Positions 12,469 through 22,099 of a DNA stretch of 64,000 bases are shown in pieces. The stretch comes from Porogramme epimiltina (Eukaryota; Basidiomycota; Agaricomycetes; Polyporales; Polyporaceae). The stretch's first letter is position 1, and every line of letters begins with the position of its first letter. The stretch covers positions 1 to 64,000 of the forward strand of contig FTLJ01000179.1 in assembly GCA_900155495.1 (NCBI GenBank), given 5' to 3'. Under the pieces are notes generated by a model that was given only the letters and a program-made list of their open reading frames with translations, was not told the DNA's origin and made no database searches. A program made the translations under genes and the position numbers.

Positions 12469-12696
12469 GGGGGCCGCGAGGGCATAAACAGAAGGAAAGG
12501 AGGGTATCCGGGACTAGCCAGCGCGCAGGGCGGCGGCGCGGTCGAAATGGGAGAGGACAAGCATAAGCATGACGCTCGTGGCCCTCCTCGAGCCGACTTC
12601 GGACTCTCGATCATCCTGGGACCACCACCTGCCCCCTCCCCCTCCCCTCTCTGCGACCGCCTAAACCGCTCTCCGCCTCCCCTGAGACCTCTCCTC
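12469..12696. promoter_or_regulatory. Divergent promoter, SRF1-like / FYV6
   Basis: The 228 bp between two divergent start codons must carry both promoters. Just before the FYV6 start there is a long C/T-rich tract (about 12627-12690), a feature often seen near fungal transcription starts. No TATA box is evident. Confidence 0.5.
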
Positions 12697-13676
12697 ATGG
12701 ACGAAGCCATCCCGTCAATCTCAACAGAAGGCGTGGGCTCGCGCTTCGTCTCCCAGAACGACATTGAAGCCGCAAAGGCTCGGCGGGACGAGCAATGGCG
12801 GGCCGCATATGCCAGGCACGTTCCCGTTATCGCCCCCATCTCAACCGTTATGACCCGTACTGAATCTATTCCAGGCTGGGCCAGGAGCCCCCGCCGCAGC
12901 CCCAGGAGGACGCGTTTGACGGCAGAAGTCTCGCAGAGGTATGTCATCATCCAATGCGCGTCCGTCGGCTCGGAACGTGACCTCCCTGGCCTCCACTCGC
13001 AGAAATTGGCCGCGAATAGAGTAAGCACGCGTGCACGCCGCTCCAGACGTGGGGCTTACGCGGTCTAGGCAGCCAAACAAGAGGAATGGGAGGAGCGTAA
13101 TAAGCTAGGTGAGGCTGTCCCGGGCGGCGCCCCCGGACGCTCGCGCTCACTGCGGCGCATTGACAGGAAACCAGTTCCGTGCGCTCGAGGAGGATGAAGT
13201 GCTCTTCCTAGACTCCGTGCTCGAGAAGCAGCGCGAAGAAGAGCGTCTCCGCAAGGAGATGGACGGCGAAGAACTCAAGAACTTCCGAGAGTGAGTGACC
13301 CATGGGTGTTTTTACGTGCTATTGTGCGTGGTACGACTCCCATGACCCCCACCATTCATCTCGATGCAGGGCCGTCGCCGCACGGGACGCCGCAGCCAAC
13401 AAGCCACCACCAGTCGGCGCCGGTAATGCGGCGAACAGCAGCAGCGCGCCGCCCAAGGCAAAGCCAGCTGCTGCGCCAGTAAAGAAGGACACGAAGAAGT
13501 CGCTGAAAGGCGTCCTGGTCAAGAAAAAGTCAAAACCAGCAGTTGTCAATGCCGCTGGGACATCTGATTCGGCTTCCAAAGGGGACAAAACAAAGGCCGC
13601 TGAGGCGGCGAAGTCTGATGAGAAGTCGGACGGGGGTGGACGGCAGGCAAAACGACGGAAAGTGTCACTAGGTTGA
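12697..13676 (+). CDS. FYV6: FYV6 / FAM192A (NIP30) family splicing factor
   Basis: Six exons (12697-12815, 12875-12938, 13003-13020, 13069-13108, 13167-13290, 13370-13676) encode 223 residues. The N-terminal 105 residues are the FAM192A/Fyv6 domain: FVSQNDIEAAKARRDEQW near the start, then LGQEPPPQPQEDAFDGRSLA, and NQFRALEEDEVLFLDSVLE with the Arg/Glu-rich helix that follows. The C-terminus is Lys/Ala/Ser-rich and ends in a KRRK nuclear signal. In yeast Fyv6 acts in the second step of splicing; the animal homologue binds the PA28-gamma proteasome activator. Exon 3 is a micro-exon of 18 nt (KLAANR), and intron 1 uses a GC donor (GCACGT); both are needed to keep the conserved block intact. The gene converges on ESS2, with 138 bp between stop codons. 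Confidence 0.9.
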
Positions 13677-13814
13677 CCGCCGATGTGTTTGACTTCCCGG
13701 TCACGTCGCGTTTGCTCTTTCGCTATGTCGTTTTCACAGTCTACGGCGGTAGTTGTACAGCATGGTTATATGAAACCCCAGTACATGCGAGCCAAACCGG
13801 AAGGACAAAACTAG

Positions 13815-15519
13815 TCATCCTCTCCGTGTTACGGGACTTGGAGTAGGAGTCCATCGCACCCTCTGCAGATCCCTCTCCTTCCGGTCACCTTCCCAACCTG
13901 CGAGACGTCCCATCGCATCTGCACGCCTCGAAGCGGCAGTGCTCATTGTGGTTCTGTCCAACAGTCGCTTCGCCGCAGGAGTCAACGACCCTGGGGCATC
14001 AGACTTGCGCGGAGTGAGCGAAGGCGGGGGCATGGAAGTTCTCCTATTAGCGCTCACTCCAGAAGACCTGGACAAGAGCGGGACACCACTGAGCAGGTTT
14101 GCCCTTACGCGCAAACTCTTCGCGGCGTCAATAGACAGTTTGTGGGAGAGTCGCTCTCGAGAGCTCGGTTCGGCGATTCTGAAGGGTGTCACAGGCGTGG
14201 GCACGTCTGCAGGGTCATCGGACTGGGATAAGACGCGAGGTGTTGCGTTGAGAGTACCCCACGTCATAAGCTGTTTCACTGCGGCCGGGCCGAGCTCAGA
14301 CGGGGTCGGGGATGGGACGGAGGGAACCAAAGAGTGGACGTCATCTGGCGTAGATTTAGGGCGGTCTAGAATATTGAAATGTATCAGCGACAGCGGGCGT
14401 AAACGGAGGACACCGCTACTGACAGGGCGTTCCGGCTATTGCTGCGTCTATACGACTGCGTGTCGGGCTTGGTGGAGCAGACAAGGAGTGGTCCGGCTTG
14501 TCGTCCTGTTCCGGTAGTCGAGTGTTGCCGTGTTTGATAGATTTCGGGGGACCTTTGGGGTCTTCCTTTGCTTGTGTAACAGATCCGTTGTAAGGCGTGA
14601 CGTCCGCATCGGGCGGAAACATAAGAGCGTTCCGAGCCTACCGTCAAGTTAGCATCATAAAACGGCGAGTTGCGTTGAATAAGCTTACCTTGAACTTCCA
14701 AGCATCTACCCCGGCTGGGCGGTCGTCTTTCTTCGGCGCCATAACATCCATCGTATCTCCGGGATCCTTTCTTTTCTCTACCTTCACCAGGGCAGAGGAT
14801 TGCTTTAGAGGAACAGTGGGGGCAGCGTGCGAGCCGTCGATGAGATCTTCAACTTCCTCCTCATCGTCCTCGTATACAACTGGTGGCTCTGGAGGGGCTG
14901 CCTCGAGCAAGCCCGCCGGTTGAGGCGCCTCGATTTGAAACTTCTCCTTCACACCCGCGCCGGACGGGGCCTCGAGCAGGAGCCGCTCCCGCCCCTCCAG
15001 CATCCGATCGCGCTGCTGCTCCACACGACGCTGCGCAGCCCATGCCCAGCCATATTGTTCCTTCCGGCGCCGGTTCTCGTCAGCGAGAATCTGCGTGAAA
15101 CTTGAGTTGTCCTCGGACGTATACCGCGCCTGGAACGTGTCGAGGCTCATCTCCGTGTCGTAGCGGGCGCGTTTCGCTGGAGCCTCGCCGCCCTCCCCGC
15201 GCGGCGTGCGCAGCGGTGTCTCGGAAGGTCCTGCAGCATATGGTGTCTGCGAGGGCGTCTGCCATGGGCGGCCACGGCGCGAGGCGGGTGTCTGTAGGTC
15301 TTCAAGTCGGCGCACAGACGCCTGAATGAGCTGGGGGTCTTGCGCGCGCAGTGCATCAAGGTAGTTGTTCGTTGCATCGAGGTGTACGAGTGAGGGGAAG
15401 AAGTCGCGCGCAATGATGTGAGATAGAGCTTCCGTATATTCGTCCTCTTCGAGCACCACCTGTCGGTCGAGCGAGCGCGAAGGCTGAGAACTTCCGGAAG
15501 CCACAGGTGTAGATGACAT
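13815..15519 (-). CDS. ESS2 / DGCR14 / BIS1 nuclear splicing-associated protein
   Basis: Three exons (15519-14689, 14637-14424, 14365-13815) give 531 residues. The protein carries the family hallmarks in order: LDRQVVLEEDEYTEALSHII and RDFFPSLVHL near residues 17-43, a charged helical ENRRRKEQYGWAW segment, the AWKFK...RNALMFPPDAD block spanning intron 1, and the C-terminal WGTLNATPRVL motif with the final Arg-rich tail. Homologues (human DGCR14/ESS2, S. pombe Bis1) are nuclear and found with late spliceosomal complexes. The second intron uses a GTCAGT donor; the alternative GT five bases further would give a stop, so this choice is firm. It is about the length usual for the family. It faces FYV6, another splicing factor, tail to tail. 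Confidence 0.9.
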
Positions 15520-16336
15520 GTCGGTGCAACGCCAGTGTACGAGTGATGAACGAGGCTGTTTGGGCCGACAAGGAGTGAATCCCAGAGGTATCAGGAGGAA
15601 GAGGTGGTGGTCAAGTCGTCACTAGAGGCAAGTGGCGGTAGAGCCGATGAAAGGAGGCGCCCGCAATGATGAATGATTCGTGAATGCGTCATACTGGGCG
15701 CTGCGCGATGACGGGAGAATCCGAGTGGCCGGATGGAGTACTACCTAAAACTAAGCTCGGCTGAGCTCTCGAAATCGGACGTAACGTCCAAGGACTGCCG
15801 TATCATTCCAAGCTTATTCTGGTAGTACAACAGTATTTCATGGACATGAAGTCGACCGCGGTCCGCTACCAGTGTGGCAGCTGGATATTGTACATTGACT
15901 AGATGCCTCGACAAGCGTCGTATAACATCCGCATATCGACTCCAGAAAGGTAGTACAATCGGGCGTCGAAACAAATCTTCGATCACCGATGGATGCCCTG
16001 AGCGAGCAGGTCAATCTATGAATTATGGCGGATATTCTTCATAAGGTCATGCTAGGGGGACATGAGGGATACAGACACACGAATCGGGCCGCCCGGATCC
16101 AGGCCTGTAAGTATCGTATCGTCAGTTCGTGTCGTCTCTGGGGAAGGAGGGTGATTACTATGTATACGTGAGGGGATAAAAGAAAACGAGAATAATAATT
16201 GCAGCTAATAATGTCAAAAGCTGAGAAACAAGCGAAAGGTGAAAAGTACGCGCGGCGAGACGATTGATACAGAGGTCGAGTGAAAAGCAAGAGGCAGTAG
16301 GTAACATACGGACCGACACGAGCCGACAAACTACAA
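15520..16336. other. Intergenic, ESS2 promoter and NudE 3' flank
   Basis: Both neighbours are on the minus strand. An open frame of 81 codons on the minus strand (15741-15986) is not recognisable and has no splice partners that I can defend. The part near 16.2 kb is A-rich and is likely the 3' flank of the NudE gene. Confidence 0.45.
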
Positions 16337-18507
16337 TCAGCCTCCATTCCGGCTGTACAGCACCGCTGCACTCCCGGACCTTGGTCTCCGTGTAGTGACG
16401 TTGCTATCCGTAAAGAATGTGTCTGGGTCGCTCGTCCCACCACCACTCCTTCGGCCACTGGCCGCAGGCTTTCCTATCCGGCTCTGCCCCAGGTTCGGCG
16501 CAGGAATAGCGGACCCTTTGGGCGGGCGGATGGTAGTCGTGGAATTGTACGTCGGAGATTCAGATGGTGACCGTGCGATGCTTGCGCCTAGAGAGGACCG
16601 CTTGTTCAGCTGACTATATGCACCAGAGCTCGGTCCAGTTGAGCGCTTCAACCCAGCAGAGCTGCTATATAGGCTAGCCGAAGGAACGGGAAGGAAGGTA
16701 GGGGTTGACGGGCGGGATGAGGGGGTTGGTAGAGAGCTTGTGGTGCTAGTCGTCGCATTCGTGCTGGTACTGCTCCGCCCTTCTGTTGAGGTCGACAGTC
16801 TTGACTGTGGACGACGGATACCGGTGGGCATGACACTCTGTGACAAGGCACTGGATGCTCGGCTGCTACTAGCATTTGAAGTTGGAGACTCCACGGAGAC
16901 GGAAGACATGGGCCTGAAAGAGGTAGGGGCAGATGGTGGGCTCGAAGTACGTCGACGCTCCTTCTCTTTATCCTTGACTGGAGAGGGAGAATCTTCCATG
17001 ATGAGCACCCAGCCTGACGAGTCCCCTCCTGGCGTACGCCTCGCGTCAGTGTCCAAGTCGATGCTCGCTTTCCGTGACTTGGGGATTGTGGCGAACCGTT
17101 CGTCGTTCGAAACGGAACGCGAAGACGAGGCAGTGGAGGGTGCAGGGGAGGCGGTAGCCTTGGCTGGGATGGGTGGAGGTGGCATGGCGTTCGCAGCGGC
17201 ACGGCTGGTAACACTTCCCATGCGAAGCCGGGGTACGCGCGTATGAATCTTCTGCTCCAAGATCTTGACCCGAGCTCTCATTTCCGACACCATCTGTACT
17301 CCCTTGCTCTTCGATGCGGTCGTAGGAACGCTGGTAACGGTGCTTGCTGTGCTTGCATTGAGCGCCGAGGCATTGCGGTTGACGACAGGACGAGGAACTG
17401 GCGTTCGTGGAGCATGAAGACGTGAAGGACTGGAAGTAAGCCCCGGATGAGTGGAAGAACGCATGAGTGAAGGACTGCCGTTAGAAGGGGTCGAGACGCC
17501 TGTGCGAGGGGGAATTCCTGAGCGCTGGAGGATAGAAGGGGGAGAGATGGGGTTGCCCTGCCTCCGGGGGCGAGGTTGAACGACAGGGATAGGTGTAGAA
17601 GGAAAATCTTTGGAGGGTATTTCGGGGGGCGTCGCGAGATCGGCGAGGCATAAGTCGGGAGGCGTTGGAACACTGAGGAGATCCTCGTCCGATAAAGAGG
17701 GCGTGGCGTTGGTCGGTGAAGATGAGGGTGCAGACTCAAAGGATGGGGCAGAGAGGTTGTTTGCACGTCGTTGGGCCGCGGATAACTGGTCCTTGAGAAT
17801 GCTAATTTCCTCGTTGGCATCTAAGCGAATGTGTCAGTACGAGATAACAGACCGGAGTCCGGGGTAATGTACCTCTAAGCTCGTCCTTCATCCGCTGGCT
17901 CTCCTCCTCCACATTGGCCTTGTCAAGAAGTTCGTGCTCCAAGAGGATCTTCTCCTCCAGTGCTCGCGCGTATTTCTGCTCCACATCGGCCAAACTGGAA
18001 GATATTGCACGCTCGTTCCGCTCAAGATCGTCGTTGCCCATCTCCAGCTCGCGCAGTTGAATCTTAGTCTTCTGGTGATCTTGCCGAAGAGTATCCAGCT
18101 CTCGTTGAAGAGAAGTAGTAGTCGTATTGTGTGTGGTTTGGAGGGACATGAATTTGGACTATTCACCTGTTCCAGTACCACATCCGTATATTCACGAGGG
18201 AGCCACATACCTTCCATTCATCCCTCTCCGTTTCAGCCCTGGCTACCTTAACCTTCAAATCCTGGTGAGCTTTCTCCGTTCGCTCGAGTTCGCGTTCAAG
18301 CTCCTCCTCAAGCTCCTTGCTGGAATGGTGGAAGTCATCGAGCTCGGCGCGAGTTTCTGCCAGCATATCGGCGACCTCTAAGTACTTCGTCTTCCAGTCC
18401 GTGCCCGAGGAGGAGTAACCGCTAGAAATGGGGCCTCAGCGCACGTTAAATGAAAGGGGAGATAGGTGGAGTAGGTACTTGATAGCATTGTCGTCCATGG
18501 AAGCCAT
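16337..18507 (-). CDS. NudE-family nuclear distribution protein (dynein regulator)
   Basis: Four exons (18507-18479, 18421-18211, 18158-17873, 17820-16337) encode 669 residues. From about residue 18 to 210 the protein is a long coiled coil: DWKTKYLEVADMLAETRAEL, a run of ELEEELERELERTEKAHQDL heptads, then LQRELDTLRQDHQKTKIQL. This is the LIS1/dynein-binding region of NudE/NDEL1. The remaining 450 residues are a low-complexity Ser/Thr/Pro tail with short basic motifs, as in other fungal NudE proteins. NudE links LIS1 to cytoplasmic dynein for nuclear migration. Exon 1 codes only ten residues; a second in-frame ATG lies three codons later and could also be used. Introns are 52-57 nt. The low-complexity tail makes the exact C-terminus less certain than the coiled coil. 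Confidence 0.88.
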
Positions 18508-19089
18508 TCCCCTGTCCTTGCGAAGAATGTCTGTTGCCGAAAGGACAGCGGTCATACCGGGGACGACTATATACAGACCAGAACCGAGTGAAGGAGAACC
18601 TCTGCCAGAGCGTGAAGTGAGTAGCCAGGAGACCAGTGCTGAACAACGTCCGTCAGCCAGAATAGTGAACTTGTCGTCCAGCGACCACGCGACCCCACTT
18701 ACCTGTTTCGGGAAATACACGTGGCTTCGAACACGAAGCACGTGTTTCAGACGCGTCGATCCCCAAATGAACGCGTCAGGACACGCCCAGGGCAACTTTA
18801 TGAAGGAGCCAAAGACACGAAACCGAGGTTTCTTATACCGAAGGTGGTCAGGTTCACGCAAGCGACACGCATCGCCCAGTGGCGAAAGGGTGCGCATGGG
18901 CCACCCCTCGGAACGGGCCACATCCACGTCAAGCACCATGTCCACGAACCTCCGTGAAGCGGCCACATTTCAGCTATGAATGATACAGTTACGATTAAGA
19001 ACATGACATTCCAATGGGATCAAACATAAGCTACTATTACAGTATAATGACGACTACACTTTCGCATTGACATTCGCGCAACACGCCAT
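18508..19089. other. Intergenic, NudE promoter and CSL4 3' flank
   Basis: The neighbours on both sides are minus-strand genes. Both strands carry partial open frames, but none has family motifs or coherent splice sites. The NudE promoter should lie in the lower half. Confidence 0.4.
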
Positions 19090-19846
19090 TTACATGCCTT
19101 CTGGCTTCGCGCATTTACGCTTCTCAATCTTCCCAGTCCTAGGACAACGCATCTCCTGCCATGAAACGGGCTCCATAGTAGCACCTGTATCTCGTTTGGA
19201 TGACCCTTCACAGGATATCATGGCAAAGTTTGCTCACCCGCTTCACTGGTGGCAAAAATGACACCCAAGTCGTTGCGTGCAGTTGTGACATAATAGCTAC
19301 GAGCGTCGCCCAGGGACAGCTAAGGGAGCCAATTGTTAGGCTGAGAAGTTGGCTCACCAAGGGATGTTGAACATACCACTAGGCCTCTGACAACATCGCC
19401 GCCGCGGAAGCAATCGGCAATTTTCACCTTGTCCTTTTCAGTAGCACGTACATCTTGCACGCGTATGACGCCCATAAATTCCTCGCCAGCAGGCAAGGGC
19501 ACACCGTCTACAACGGTTATAGACACCACGGCTTGCAACGGGGATAAACGAGTGACCGCTCCAAGTACGACTGAATTGGGTGCTGGCGGGCGAGGTCGGA
19601 CTCGTTTGATTTCCAAGGTCTAGCAACCGTATAGGCCGTACGAGGTGGATACACAGAAGACCAGGCTGTTCAGAGTCGTCCAAGAAAAGAGGGAGCAAAA
19701 AGACCGACAGATCCAGAATATTGTGGGACGCCGACGAGACTGGCCCTGAGGGTGCCATCGCGGGTGTATATGCCGTTGCCGGTCTGCGGGATGGGCCCAC
19801 GGGGGGTGAGGACTGGCTGACCGGGGAGGAGGACGTCGGACGACAT
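19090..19846 (-). CDS. CSL4: RNA exosome cap subunit CSL4
   Basis: Four exons (19846-19709, 19619-19377, 19319-19238, 19184-19090) give 185 residues, the usual size. The N-terminal domain begins VLLPGQPVLTPRG and has the GNGIYTRDG turn. The S1 RNA-binding domain covers about residues 60-145 (AVVSITVVDGV, FMGVIRVQDVR, CFRGGDVVRGLV). The C-terminal zinc-ribbon-like end reads SWQEMRC followed by KRKCAKP. CSL4 is one of three S1/KH cap proteins that sit on the exosome ring and recruit cofactors for 3'-5' RNA decay in nucleus and cytoplasm. Intron 1 (89 nt) is the longest; its GTCGGT donor is weak but keeps frame and removes a stop. The gene shares a 215-bp promoter region with the divergent pyruvate dehydrogenase E2 gene. 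Confidence 0.92.
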
Positions 19847-20061
19847 GGGTGAAAACCAAGATGGGACTGGACGGGTACCCAGAAAGTGGGCAGAGACGGG
19901 GTCGATTGGCTGGTGGCACGAATGCGCCTCCGACCCTGCCCGACAGTGACGCGCCCGAATTTGTGCCTGTTTACGCGCCCCAACGAGTGCTCTCGCGTAC
20001 CACCGACTTTTCTGCCAGCCCAGCACCGCCAGCACCCCGTCCCCTTCGTCCCCTCTCTCCT
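19847..20061. promoter_or_regulatory. Divergent promoter CSL4 / PDH E2
   Basis: 215 bp separate the two start codons. An inverted CCAAT box (ATTGG) lies at 19905-19909 within GATTGGCTG, a plausible site for the fungal HAP complex that commonly controls mitochondrial genes. No TATA box is obvious. Confidence 0.5.
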
Positions 20062-21678
20062 ATGGCCTCCTCTCTCGCCCGCGGTGTCTTCGCCAGACGT
20101 ACGTTCTGTTCACCGTGCACGTCACGTTCGCCGCGCTCATGGCTCTCCGCACACGACAGGTTTCCACGTCTCGGCCTCCCGTCATGCCCTCTCCAAGTTC
20201 ACCATGCCCGCAATGAGCCCTACCATGACGGAGGGTGGCATCGCGTCCTGGAAAAAGAAGGAGGGCGAGTCTTTCGCGGCTGGTGACGTCCTTCTCGAAA
20301 TTGTACGGTTTCGTGTCCACTCTTTACCTGGTATGTGTGGTGACCTCGCGTGTTATAGGAAACCGACAAGGCCACCATCGACGTCGAGGCGCAGGATGAC
20401 GGCGTTCTTGCGAAGATCATCGTACGTCCTTATCCAGCCCGTGTATGCCGTCCACGTAGTCATACTGTGATTCTAGGCGAACGACGGCGCGAAGAACATC
20501 GCTGTCGGCTCTGCCATTGGTATCATTGGCGAGCCCGGCGACGACCTCTCGGGCGCAGCTCAGTTGGCCTCTGAGGCGGCTTCGGAGAAGCCCTCATCGT
20601 CGCAGCCCGAGAAGGCGCCAGAGGCACCCAAGCCTACCCCTGCGAAGTCCGCGGAGCCCCCCAAGCAAGAGACCAAGGCCGAGCTTCCCAAAGGAGACCG
20701 TATCTTTGCGACACCGGTTGCGAAGAAGATCGCTCTTGAGCGTGGTATCCCCTTGTCGAAGGTCAAGGGCTCCGGCCCTGAGGGCAGGATCCTCAGGGAA
20801 GATGTGGAGAAGTTCCAGGTCGCTCCTGCTGTTGCCACACCCGCAGCCGCTCCCGCCGGTGCTCTTCCCGAGTACACGGACATCCCCGTTACCAACATGC
20901 GCCGCACTATCGGCTCGCGCTTGACGCAGTCGAAGCAGGAGCTTCCTCACTACTACCTCACCCTTGACATCAACATGGACAAGGTCTTCAAGCTCCGGGA
21001 AGTCTTTAACAAGACGTTGGGCGAGAAGGACAAGGCTGCCAAGCTGTCAGTGAACGACTTCGTCTTGAAGGCGGTTGCATGCGCACTTGCCGATGTCCCC
21101 GAGGCTAACTCGGCCTGGATGGGTGAGGTCATCCGACAGTACGTATTCATAGACCCTGCTCCTGTTACTCCTCGATCTAACTCCGGAGTAGATACTCGAA
21201 GGTGGACATCTCCATGGCGGTTGCAACACCCACCGGCCTCATCACGCCCATCATCAAGGACGTTGGTGCGAAGGGTCTTGCTTCAATATCGTCGGAGGGC
21301 AAGGCGCTCGCGAAGAAGGCGCGCGACGGCAAGCTCCAGCCCCAGGAGTACCAGGTTAGTTCTCCAGCCCGCTCTTGTATTCTCGGGCTTACAACGGCAT
21401 ATGTGTAGGGCGGTACCTTCACTGTTTCCAACCTCGGCATGTTCGGTATCTCCCACTTCACCGCGATCATCAACCCGCCACAGTCATGTATCCTCGCTGT
21501 TGGCGGGACGCAGCCCACGCTTGTTCCCGCACCGGAGGAGGAGCGCGGTTTCAAGGTCTCACAAATCATGAAGGTCACGCTCAGCGCAGACCACCGCACC
21601 GTCGACGGCGCAGTCGGCGCGCGCTGGTTGGCTGCGTTCAAGGGTTACCTCGAGAACCCTCTGACCTTCATGCTCTGA
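20062..21678 (+). CDS. LAT1: Pyruvate dehydrogenase E2, dihydrolipoyl acetyltransferase, mitochondrial
   Basis: Six exons (20062-20098, 20160-20302, 20359-20421, 20477-21138, 21192-21354, 21409-21678) encode 445 residues. A short Arg/Ser-rich mitochondrial presequence is followed by one lipoyl domain ([16 protein letters not shown], lipoyl Lys about residue 64 in ETDKATI). A Pro/Ala/Lys linker comes next, then the peripheral-subunit binding domain (about 155-192; [31 protein letters not shown]), and then the catalytic domain. The active-site motif DHRTVDGA lies about 30 residues from the end. The enzyme transfers the acetyl group from lipoamide to CoA and forms the core of the complex in the matrix. 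One lipoyl domain is the normal state for fungi. All introns are short with standard GT-AG borders. Confidence 0.95.
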
Positions 21679-22099
21679 AGTTGCTGGTAGACCGAGGGGA
21701 TGAGGGCGCTGGACAGTGGCCGTAAAAGGCGTATTGTTCGTCGTCAACTATAGACTTACTTGCTACTCTTTCGCATATAGTTACTAAAGGGTGCTAGAGT
21801 GTTTAGCAACCTGTAATGTTCGCACATATGCATGCTATACCGGAGGAAGGGTGTCGTAAGTCGAGGTATGCACGAATACGGCCTTACAGTGGATAAAAAC
21901 ATCAATTCAAAGCCTTGAGCGTTGGACCACGGTCATGTGTCGCCGAATTGTGCGGGACCGCGCGGTCAGGTGCGGAAGTGACCATTCGTGTAGCGCCCAC
22001 GCGTTGAGACACGCTTCCCGAGTGACTGTCCCTCAGGCTAGCTACCACTTCACTCGGCCTCCCTCTACACACGCAGCCCTCCACGACGCGCTCATAACC
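21679..22099. other. Intergenic between PDH E2 and coiled-coil gene
   Basis: It contains the 3' flank of the E2 gene and the upstream region of the next gene, both on the plus strand. The stretch 21.72-21.90 kb is richer in A+T. No specific sites are called. Confidence 0.4.

Noticed and set aside
12394..13068. Long plus-strand open frame across the SRF1-like/FYV6 promoter
   Set aside because: It runs through the real FYV6 start and its introns in frame; conserved FYV6 blocks show the true exon chain.
15741..15986. 81-codon minus-strand open frame between ESS2 and NudE
   Set aside because: No family, no neighbouring exons with consensus splice sites, and placed in a promoter region.
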